Source of the DNA: Aquimarina algiphila | GTDB lineage: Bacteria; Bacteroidota; Bacteroidia; Flavobacteriales; Flavobacteriaceae | DNA length: 64,000 nt | Assembly (NCBI RefSeq): GCF_007489275.1 | Contig: NZ_VLNR01000009.1 | Location: 54,077 to 118,076, forward strand | Reading direction: 5' to 3' | Translations under genes and position numbers: made by a program | Notes under the pieces: model-generated | What the model saw: only the letters and a program-made list of their open reading frames with translations | The model's database searches: none | Told to the model about the DNA's origin: nothing | Part shown: in pieces, positions 8,553-15,980 of the stretch | Layout of the letters: every line of letters starts with the position of its first letter | Position numbering within the stretch: position 1 is the first letter of the stretch

Positions 8553-10250
8553 TCAATTACGCTGTTGTTTTTCTAACTCTCGAATAAAGTATGAAGGTTG
8601 TATCTTTTTTATTTTATAAAAAGATTTAGAAAAAGCATCTGTAGAATTAAAACCTATCTCTCTTGCTATGGCTTTAATGGTATAATTCATAAACTTTTTG
8701 TCTGTTTTAAGTTTTTCAATACAATAATCTATTCTTAATTCATTGATATATACAATAAAGCTTTTCTTCTTATAGTGATTAATCACTCGGGATAAATATT
8801 TTGAATTTGTATTCATTTTTTTTGCCAATTCATTAGTGGTAATGCTTGGCTTTAAAAATTCTTGCTTTCGTTCAAATTCGTCTAAATCATTCAAAATTTT
8901 ATTCGCAATATCTTCAGAAATCCCAATCGAATCAACCGATGTAGTACTTAAGGTTTTCTGATTCTTTTTATTAGCAGAACTGGAATTATATAATTCGTCA
9001 AATCTTTGTTTATATCTCTTCTTTTTTCGATAATTAAAAACCAAAAAAACAGATGACATCATACTTAGAATAACCAAAAAAAAGATAATTATTGTAGATG
9101 ATTTTTTATCCCCTTTTAATGAATCTATAATTTTTTGCTTTTCAGAAAGAAGTCTCGGGGTATCATAATTTTGGACCACATTCTTGATAAGGTATTTATA
9201 ATTACTATTTAATACACTATCCACTCTAAGGAGTTTTTCAATATATTCTAATTGGCTATCCGTATCATTTATACTTTTATAATAACTAATCAAAATCTCA
9301 TGATTCTCTCTATTTTCTGGAATAATCTGAGTAACTCCCTGAAAAATTTTATCTGCTTTTTTATGTTCTTCTATAGCCTCTTCTTCAAAATCCAATGATG
9401 ATAATGTTTTTCCTAAGTAAAAATGGGCTTGCCCCAAATTAGTTTTATCACCATTTAACTCTAAATCTGTAATTGCTTTTGCTAAACTATCTTTGGCTAC
9501 GGTATAATTCGATTTACTAAATTGATTTATTCCTTCGTTTAGTACAAAATAACATGTAAACTGTTCTGCTTTTAATTCTATAGATTCTTTGTACCCTATT
9601 CTATTTATCATAGAAGCAGAATCTAGCACTTTATTAAAATTATAAGATTCTGACAAAGCAAAAAGTGTAGTTAAATAGTCATTGGGAGCTTTTTCTTTAT
9701 ATTTTGAGTAAAATGCATAACATTCTCGTAAGGTTACTAAAGCTGTTTCATTTTCTCCCAGAATAGCCTTCAGAATACCTATATTTTTCTTACAAGAATA
9801 TTGGAGAAATATATTATTATATTTTTCTGTTTCGTCATATACTTTTAAATAATAATCAAAAGCCTTCTTAAAATTTCCCATGTCAAAATACTTAAGCGCT
9901 TTATTTAAATAGGCATAGGTAGGGTAGCTTTCTGTCTGGTGATTTTTTGTAATTGCTATTATAGTATCACAATATTTGATTGATGTCTCCCCTGTACTTA
10001 TGCTGGATAAGAAATAATATCCATCTGCAATTCTTAACGTATCCTTTTCTTTTTTTGCTTTAGAAAGATATTTATTGGCATACCCAACAGCAATTACAGA
10101 ATCCACTTCATTTTCATAAAATTTATTTAATAAAAACTTATAACTATCATCTAAGGTTTTCTCGGTGTTTTGATATGCAGTGATACTTTGTATTTGATAA
10201 AATAAAAGAATCGCTACGATATAAAAACTCTTGCACATTATTCTCTTCAA
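8553..10250 (-). CDS. TPR-TM-AraC transcriptional regulator 1
   Basis: 565 residues. A signal peptide (about 1-25) is followed by degenerate TPR repeats in the probable periplasm (about 35-370), one TM helix (TIIIFFLVILSMMSSVFLVF, about 378-400), a charged linker and a C-terminal AraC/HTH_18 domain (about 455-560, with IKAIAREIGFNSTDAFSKSFYK). The layout suggests sensing outside the inner membrane and DNA binding inside. Two paralogues follow in the window, one broken. It is convergent with rng, and precursor 1 lies just downstream on the same strand, so it probably controls peptide genes. Confidence 0.88.
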   Translation of the reverse strand: MKRIMCKSFYIVAILLFYQIQSITAYQNTEKTLDDSYKFLLNKFYENEVDSVIAVGYANKYLSKAKKEKDTLRIADGYYFLSSISTGETSIKYCDTIIAITKNHQTESYPTYAYLNKALKYFDMGNFKKAFDYYLKVYDETEKYNNIFLQYSCKKNIGILKAILGENETALVTLRECYAFYSKYKEKAPNDYLTTLFALSESYNFNKVLDSASMINRIGYKESIELKAEQFTCYFVLNEGINQFSKSNYTVAKDSLAKAITDLELNGDKTNLGQAHFYLGKTLSSLDFEEEAIEEHKKADKIFQGVTQIIPENRENHEILISYYKSINDTDSQLEYIEKLLRVDSVLNSNYKYLIKNVVQNYDTPRLLSEKQKIIDSLKGDKKSSTIIIFFLVILSMMSSVFLVFNYRKKKRYKQRFDELYNSSSANKKNQKTLSTTSVDSIGISEDIANKILNDLDEFERKQEFLKPSITTNELAKKMNTNSKYLSRVINHYKKKSFIVYINELRIDYCIEKLKTDKKFMNYTIKAIAREIGFNSTDAFSKSFYKIKKIQPSYFIRELEKQQRN

Positions 10251-10571
10251 AATTTATGAATGCTATATTAAAAATACTATGATTTACACTTCATCTTCTT
10301 CCAAAACAAGAAGTAAATATACCATTTTCTGTTTTTTATTCGACTTCTTAAAAAGACAAATCTAAATATTTAAAAAACAATACTTTAACACAAAAAAGGA
10401 TCTTGTTATTCTAAGAATCTATGCCGTGTTTTCCCGAATTGCAGAATACTCTCCTTGTTTCTTCCTTAATATTGGGGATATATTTGTTTCTATCAAAAAA
10501 CAATGTTCTACAACATAAAACAAGGTCAAAAAAAGAATAAATATTCTCTATTAATTAAGAATATAAAGATT
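10251..10571. other. Divergent intergenic region between AraC 1 and HTH protein 1
   Basis: No coding sequence is supported. The region holds motif copy b (10423-10449) and must contain the promoters for both flanking genes, but no clear TAnnTTTG box was identified. Confidence 0.6.
10423..10449 (+). promoter_or_regulatory. Candidate AraC-type operator, copy b
   Basis: GCCGTGTTTTCCCGAATTGC followed by AGAATAC. It agrees with copy a over TGTTTTC, GAAT and a trailing GAA. It lies about 170 nt before the AraC 1 start and 123 nt before the HTH protein 1 start. Confidence 0.5.
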
Positions 10572-10826
10572 ATGAAAATTCTCATCCAAACTATGCAACT
10601 TATTCAACGTATTGATCAATTGATCCATTTACAAGCAACAGGCACTCCAGATCAGTTAGCGTCGCGATTAGGTATCTCAAGAACTAAAGTCTATCGTATC
10701 ATCAAATTTATGAAAGACCTTGATGCTCCTATACTATATGATTTACATTCTCAAAATTTTATCTATGCCGAAGCGGTAGGATTTAGGTTTGGATTTTATC
10801 AAAACGAATTACAAAGTGATGAATGA
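10572..10826 (+). CDS. Small HTH protein 1 of the peptide island
   Basis: 84 residues from ATG 10572. This start aligns with the paralogue at 22542; an upstream in-frame ATG at 10503 adds an unconserved tail. The protein is a winged-helix-like HTH_11/DeoR N-terminal unit (LIQRIDQLI, then LASRLGISRTKVYRIIKFM) followed by a conserved YAEAVGFRFGFY end. It lacks any sensor or enzyme domain. The pair is roughly 60 percent similar by eye. A role in regulating peptide genes is likely but unproven. Confidence 0.75.
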   Translation: MKILIQTMQLIQRIDQLIHLQATGTPDQLASRLGISRTKVYRIIKFMKDLDAPILYDLHSQNFIYAEAVGFRFGFYQNELQSDE

Positions 10827-10828
10827 AT

Positions 10829-10907
10829 CATAAACCATGGGTTAAGATTGTACCTAGAGACGCTTACACGTATTTAGAATATCATGTTCATGATAAAGAT
10901 GGTGAAG
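10829..10907 (+). pseudogene. Displaced copy of the rng 3' end
   Basis: These 79 nt match rng 8027-8105 with only three mismatches and no gaps. In frame they encode WVKIVPRDAYTYLEYH-V-HDKDGE, then run on to an unrelated tail and a TAG at 10928-10930. A possible reading frame starts at ATG 10823, which overlaps the stop of HTH protein 1 as ATGA, but it encodes only this remnant. It abuts the 3' end of the broken AraC 2 gene. Confidence 0.9.
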
Positions 10908-10919
10908 CTAAATATTCAT

Positions 10920-12610
10920 TTACGTACTAGTCCCTGAACTTTGTTTCTCGAGTTTTTTTATAAAGTATGAAGGATATATCCCTGTTTTCTTATAAAATGT
11001 CTTAGCAAAAGCCTCTGCTGTTTTAAACCCCACTTCTTGTGCAATGGCCTTGATAGTGTATTTTCTAAATCGAGCATCTGATTGTAGTTTTTCTACCGCA
11101 AAATCGATACGTAGGTCATTAAGATATTGACTTAAACTTTTCTTCTTATAGGTATTGATTACTAGCGACAAGTAACTGGAGTTAGACCCAAAACTCTTTG
11201 CCAGGTCTTTAGAATTGATTTTTGAGCTTAGATATCCTTGTCGCTCCTCAAATAATTGTAATTGACTAAGTAAATGCTCTAGCGTTTCTGGATTAATTGA
11301 GGATATCTCGGTCTTATTTTTTGGTGGTTTTTCTTTAGACTTGCTTTGCCGGGCATTGGTCTCCACCAATTGCAAAAATCGTTTTTTATAGCGTCGTTGG
11401 TTATAGTAATAATAACTCACTCCTCCCAGACTTAGAACCAATAACAATGAGATGATTGCAATGGTCTTAGCACTGACACCTTTTTCTGCTTCTAAAGAAA
11501 CAATAAGTTCTTCTTTTTCTCTAAGCAGGTTGGGAGTGTCGAATTCTTTTATGATTTTTTTGTTTAGATTTTTATATTGCTTATCTAAGATACTATCTGC
11601 GCTAAGTAATTTATTAATGTAATACAACTGTTTATCCTTATCATTTTCTGATTTATAATAATCAATCAACATCTTATACCCCTCTCTCATTTCTAAATAC
11701 ACATATCCACTTTTTGCAGTTTCATCAAGTATTCTTAGATATTTTAAAGAATTTTTGCTGTCATTAAATTTTCGATTCAGTTTCGCTAGATACAAATAAC
11801 CACTAACTTTTAATATACTATTTGGATAATATTTTTCAAGAAAAAACGTCCCTTTATTAATACTGTCTAAAGAGGCTTTATATTGTTTTTTATGATATAG
11901 GTTTATTCCTTCGTTTAGTACGAAATAATAATATATATCCATACTATCCTTTAATGACTGTTTAATTCCTTTTTTATTATAGTATGAAGATGAATCAATA
12001 AGTTGAAGTTGTCTAAAAGTAATTGATAATTGTAGCATCGAAGTATAATGCTCTTCTCGTTTAATATTATTCTCTTCTTCATATTTTAATACCTCTTTAA
12101 ATATTTTTGCCGCTTCTTGAAATTCTCCAATTTGCTGTTTTAAAGTCGCAATATTATGTTTAGTTATATAATATAAAAATAGATTATTCGCCTTTCTGGA
12201 GTACTCTAAAGCTTGTAGATAGCTGTCAATTGATTTATTGTATTCTTTTGTTTGTATACGCCTCCTTTAATAGAATAAGAAATTGCGGGGTATCTTTTAT
12301 TCTTCAGACCTTTACTAATTGAAATAGAGCTATCTAAATAAGCCAATCTCACCGGAACATCATTTAAGTAATTATAAGATATAGACATATAACCTTTTGC
12401 TATTTCAATATTATCTTTTCCTTCTTTTGCTTTACTAAGCAATGTGCTTGTATATGTAAAAAAAGTAGGAGAGTCTGGTTTATCCGATATACACAATTTA
12501 AAAAGCTCCTCAAAACTCTTTGTCTTCAACGAATCAGGGATTTGAAATTTTTGTCCAAAACTCAAAAAGGATAACAAAAGAAAAAGTGTTGTAAGATAGA
12601 CCGATCGCAT
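10920..12610 (-). pseudogene. TPR-TM-AraC regulator 2, frameshifted
   Basis: The first part (12206-12610) has a signal peptide and begins QKFQIPDSLKTKSFEEL, closely matching AraC 3. It runs into a stop after KGGVYKQKN. The correct continuation lies in another frame from about 12257 (reading QTKEYNKSIDSYLQALEYS) and carries on without a stop to 10920 through the TM helix and a complete AraC domain (KAIAQEVGFKTAEAFAKTFYK). A net loss of one base near 12250 explains this. It is either a disabled gene or a base-calling error; the C-terminal half could still be made from internal starts such as 12038. Confidence 0.82.
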
Positions 12611-12670
12611 AGGTAGTTCTTAGAGTTAAAGCTCAAAAGTATTGAAAATATTAGCAAACCTCTAAAAAGT

Positions 12671-12700
12671 AAAAACCCAACTTAGTTAAGTTGAGTTTTT
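12671..12700. terminator. Bidirectional hairpin
   Basis: CAACTTA and TAAGTTG pair around a two-base loop, flanked by A and T tracts (AAAAACC on the left, GTTTTT on the right). It can terminate in either direction. Confidence 0.55.
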
Positions 12701-12750
12701 CAATTATGTTAATCTTTAATTTAAGTTTCCGAAATGGATTTTTTTTGATT

Positions 12751-12818
12751 TTAACAAGTTCCTTCTAAAGTTAAATCATCGCTAGATACTATTAGGTCAC
12801 TACTTAAAGTCTGCCTCC
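12751..12818 (-). pseudogene. Remnant of a third RiPP precursor
   Basis: On the minus strand a GGAGGC (Gly-Gly) is followed, in a frame shifted by one base, by codons for TLSSDLIVSSDDLTLEGTC and a stop, a Ser/Thr-rich tail ending in Cys. The leader is missing. Upstream bases 12850-12913 resemble the region before precursor 2 (shared ATTACTCTTAAAGAAAT and a GAAAACAGA block). This looks like a precursor whose leader was deleted. Confidence 0.5.
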
Positions 12819-12886
12819 AAAAAATAATTTCGTTTTTTGTTCTCTAAGAATATTACTCTTAAAGAAATATAAAGAAAAATGGGCTC

Positions 12887-12913
12887 ACATCTCATTTTTC
12901 AGAAAACAGAATA
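12887..12913 (-). promoter_or_regulatory. Candidate AraC-type operator, copy d
   Basis: The plus strand reads CATTTTTCAGAAAACAGAAT. It aligns in the same orientation with copies a and e over TTTTC-A-GAAAACAGA and lies upstream of the decayed precursor. Confidence 0.35.
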
Positions 12914-13033
12914 AAAATCAACCAATCAAGAAGAATTAGCTCAAATTCACATCTCCTACTATTAATAAAACAAGAAGAGCATAAACAGAGACTCTCATAT
13001 TGATCCTTTTAATCCCATCTTTCAAAAGTAATT

Positions 13034-13222
13034 CTATCGAATATTGCCTTCAAAAAACAAAGCACCACTACCAGTAGTAGGCGAACATTCGATTAAATCA
13101 CTGGTACAGTTACATACTGTACGGTCACTTCCTCCTTTTACCTGTTGAAGTGCTTCAATATTTAATTTAGTAATCTTAAGTTTCTTTAAATCCAATTTCT
13201 TTTTCCCTTTTTTATTTTCCAT
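13034..13222 (-). CDS. Lanthipeptide-type RiPP precursor 2
   Basis: 62 residues from ATG 13222. The start is set by the -7 box 25 nt upstream; the upstream alternative at 13249 would place the start inside that promoter. The leader (1-31) is Lys-rich and ends QQVKGG; LKKLKITKLN matches precursor 1. The core (32-62) has three Cys in the first half (VCNCTSDLIEC) and Ser/Thr for dehydration. It lies downstream of lanB-lanB-AraC 3 on the same strand, but has its own promoter. Confidence 0.8.
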   Translation of the reverse strand: MENKKGKKKLDLKKLKITKLNIEALQQVKGGSDRTVCNCTSDLIECSPTTGSGALFFEGNIR

Positions 13223-13246
13223 GAGTTTTTTGTTTTGAGTTCGAAA

Positions 13247-13254
13247 CAAATATA
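13247..13254 (-). promoter_or_regulatory. -7 box of precursor 2
   Basis: TATATTTG on the minus strand is a perfect TAnnTTTG, 25 nt before the start codon. Confidence 0.7.
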
Positions 13255-13291
13255 GGTATTACTCTTAAAGAAATGTGAATGAAAAATTTAG

Positions 13292-13323
13292 TACTGGTCT
13301 GCTTTCTAAGAAAACAGACCAGC
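13292..13323 (-). promoter_or_regulatory. Candidate AraC-type operator, copy e (palindromic)
   Basis: TACTGGTCTG and CAGACCAG flank CTTTCTAAGAAAA, making an interrupted palindrome about 40 nt upstream of the -7 box. It aligns with copy a (TAC-G--CTG-TTTC-A-GAA). Because it also lies just after the AraC 3 stop codon, the hairpin could end that transcript. Confidence 0.5.
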
Positions 13324-13344
13324 AAACAACTAATAAACAGCATT

Positions 13345-15042
13345 TTATCTGCCAATTTGTTTGATAAAATAAGATGGGTAAATCCCTGTCTTTTTATAGA
13401 AGGATTTAGAAAAAGCTTCAGTTGTATTAAATCCAATCTCACGAGAAATTGCTTTAATAGTGTATAATCTAAATTTGGAATCGTTTTTGAGTTTATTTAT
13501 TACATAATCGATACGCAATTCATTTATATAAACACTAAAACTCTTCTTTTTATAAGTGTTAATAATTTTAGACAAATATTTAGAATTTGTCTTTAATTGC
13601 TTTGCTAAATCTCCTGTGGTAATATTAGAACTTAAAAAACTTTCTTTCTTTTCAAATTTTTGAAGTCCTTCTAATACCGAATTTACTATTTCTTCAGAAA
13701 TTCCTATAGATTCTGTAGTTGATGAACTTTTATTAATATTTTCCTTTTTAATAGAAACCACATTAGTTTCTACATTCATTAATTCTTGAAAACGTTTTTT
13801 ATACCTTATATTTTTAGTGTAAATCAACATCATAAAAAAGATAAGTATGACTGCAATTGCCAATACTATCCAAAATTTTATATTCGTCTTTTTTTCCTTT
13901 TGTTCTAGATCATCTATTAAGTTTTGTTTTTCCTTTAATAACTTTGGTGTATCGTATTCCGTAACAATTGTTTTACTCAGATTTTTATAATTAAGATCCA
14001 AAACACTATCAATCGTAAATAATTTATTGATAAAATATAATTGCTTATTCTTATTGTTCTCTTTTTTATAATAATTAATCAACATCTCATATCCTTCCCG
14101 TATTTCGATAGATGTAAAATTGGTTTCTTCATAAAATCTATCTATCTCGAGTAAATACTGAAGAGACTTTTCGTCTTTATTAAATATTTTAAAAAGTTTC
14201 CCTAAATACAAATATCCACTAATTAAAAACTCTCTATCCACTGTATCATCCTTTAGAACTCCAGGGATTCCTTTGAGAATACTATCTAAAGACGCTTGAT
14301 ATTTTTTTTCTTGAAACAGGTTTACACCTTCATTCAAGGTGAAAAAATTGCGAATTTTTAAATTATTTTTGTTTGCCAAATAAGCGCCTTTTTTATTGTA
14401 AAAAGTAGCTGAATCAGAAATATTGACTTTTCTATATGTATTGGCTAATGTAAGAACCACTAACAATTTAGTTCGATTAGTCTTCTCATTTTCATCATAA
14501 TACTTCATCACTTCTCTAAGTATTCTAATCGCATCTTCATATTCTCCAATCTTTGTCTTCATGAAGGCTACGTTATGTTTTGCAACAAAAGACAACCTTT
14601 TATTATTAGATATATCAGCATACTTTAATGCTAAAAGATGACTCTCAATTGATTTACTATAACTTCCTGTATGATAATATACCCATCCTAAATTCGAATA
14701 CGAAACCTCAGGATAATCGTTCTTTTTAATTTTTTCACCAATGGAAATAGAACTATCCAGGTATAATATTCTTTTAGGAAAATCTTTTATATAATTAAAG
14801 GACATATATCGATACGCCTTGGCTAATCCTAATTCATAGTCATCCTGCTTTGCTTTAGCTAATAATACTTGTGAATAAAAAGGCTGTTTGATAGAATCTC
14901 CCAGAGATTTTAGAAACACATTATCTATCTCCTCAAAACTCTTTGCTTTCAATGAATCAGGGATTTGAAACCCTTTATCCTGAGCGAATCCATGGATAGT
15001 GCTTAAAAAAATGATACTAAAGACAAGTAGTACTCTTTTCAT
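13345..15042 (-). CDS. TPR-TM-AraC transcriptional regulator 3
   Basis: 565 residues, the same length and layout as regulator 1: signal peptide (about 1-20), TPR region (about 60-370), one TM helix (FWIVLAIAVILIFFMMLIYT, about 390-412), and an AraC domain at the end (IKAISREIGFNTTEAFSKSFYK). Its start codon overlaps the stop of the LanB elimination-domain gene as ATGA, so it is translationally coupled to the modification enzymes. This links it directly to lanthipeptide regulation. Confidence 0.9.
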   Translation of the reverse strand: MKRVLLVFSIIFLSTIHGFAQDKGFQIPDSLKAKSFEEIDNVFLKSLGDSIKQPFYSQVLLAKAKQDDYELGLAKAYRYMSFNYIKDFPKRILYLDSSISIGEKIKKNDYPEVSYSNLGWVYYHTGSYSKSIESHLLALKYADISNNKRLSFVAKHNVAFMKTKIGEYEDAIRILREVMKYYDENEKTNRTKLLVVLTLANTYRKVNISDSATFYNKKGAYLANKNNLKIRNFFTLNEGVNLFQEKKYQASLDSILKGIPGVLKDDTVDREFLISGYLYLGKLFKIFNKDEKSLQYLLEIDRFYEETNFTSIEIREGYEMLINYYKKENNKNKQLYFINKLFTIDSVLDLNYKNLSKTIVTEYDTPKLLKEKQNLIDDLEQKEKKTNIKFWIVLAIAVILIFFMMLIYTKNIRYKKRFQELMNVETNVVSIKKENINKSSSTTESIGISEEIVNSVLEGLQKFEKKESFLSSNITTGDLAKQLKTNSKYLSKIINTYKKKSFSVYINELRIDYVINKLKNDSKFRLYTIKAISREIGFNTTEAFSKSFYKKTGIYPSYFIKQIGR

Positions 15043-15908
15043 GCTTTGCTATAGCTTACTTTTGTTTTTTGGTAGCGTAATAAGAAATCATAACACACCA
15101 ATTCATAAAAACGTTGTTTGGATCGAAAAGCTCGATTTACTAACATATGGATATAACTACTCATCAAATCATCCAGTGGCATTTCTAAACTGTTGTCTTG
15201 CTGCATTTTCATGATCATTTGTACCACAGCGGTCGATTTTTGAGTTTTGTGATCTATTAAGTCATCTAAAACCTGATATTCTTCTGGCATTTCTGTAGTC
15301 TCCAAAAATGCAGAAAGCTTGCTTTTTATGCCTCGGTATTTTTTATCTAATTGTTTGTTTAAAGTCTTATCCCCATGAAATTCTTTCTTAAAAGACTGAC
15401 TATTTCGATGTACCAATGTTAATTTTTCCTGTTGTCCGTAGTTAAAACTTTCTAACAATCGATCTATTGCCTTTACCACAAACAAAAAATACAATTCTTC
15501 GTCTTCTATCAATGCTATAGCATTCAATAGCATTTCACTGTCATAAAAAAACAATTCTTCAGATATATCCATTGTGCGGGTGCCATATCGCTCTAATTCC
15601 CTCAAATAGGTGTCAGTCTGTATTTTATACACTACACCCTGCTCTACATAATCCTGTAATGCTGCATTCATTTGTAAAATTACCGTTCCTATGGCTTTTA
15701 TATCTGGTAAATGAAATCGTATTCTGATATGAAAATCAGGATCCCCATACCGTATAAAAAACCAGGAATCTATCAATCCTTGTTGCAGTAACTGCTCTGT
15801 AAGAGGTTTTATGGTTTCTGTAAGGAGTACATCTGAGGTTCTGGCACCACAATAGATTTTATAGTATACCCATTCATCTCCTAATATATATGTTCGTTTT
15901 GTACTCAT
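15039..15908 (-). CDS. LanB elimination-domain protein (thiopeptide-type bacteriocin biosynthesis)
   Basis: 289 residues matching the SpaB C-terminal / thiopep_ocin family: WVYYKIYCGARTSDVLL near the start and WFFIRYGDPDFHIRIRFHL about residues 55-75. In class I lanthipeptide dehydratases this domain eliminates glutamate from glutamylated Ser/Thr to give Dha/Dhb. Here it is a separate protein 72 nt after the glutamylation-domain gene, a split layout known from pinensin-type Bacteroidota clusters. Coupled to AraC 3. Confidence 0.87.
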   Translation of the reverse strand: MSTKRTYILGDEWVYYKIYCGARTSDVLLTETIKPLTEQLLQQGLIDSWFFIRYGDPDFHIRIRFHLPDIKAIGTVILQMNAALQDYVEQGVVYKIQTDTYLRELERYGTRTMDISEELFFYDSEMLLNAIALIEDEELYFLFVVKAIDRLLESFNYGQQEKLTLVHRNSQSFKKEFHGDKTLNKQLDKKYRGIKSKLSAFLETTEMPEEYQVLDDLIDHKTQKSTAVVQMIMKMQQDNSLEMPLDDLMSSYIHMLVNRAFRSKQRFYELVCYDFLLRYQKTKVSYSKA

Positions 15909-15980
15909 GTAGTCTTTTCTTTGTTCTAATTTTTCTTTCCTATTCAGCCATCAGATCACTGAATGTGCAAAATAAAATTT

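Larger units (their letters stand above)
12611..13033. other. Intergenic region with a decayed precursor
   Basis: It contains a terminator-like hairpin (12671-12700), the remnant of a third RiPP precursor (12751-12818), and an upstream region resembling the promoter region of precursor 2 (12850-12913). No intact gene is seen. Confidence 0.7.

Noticed and set aside
10823..10930. 35-codon frame overlapping the HTH protein 1 stop as ATGA
   Set aside because: It encodes only the displaced rng end; the ATGA overlap is probably chance.
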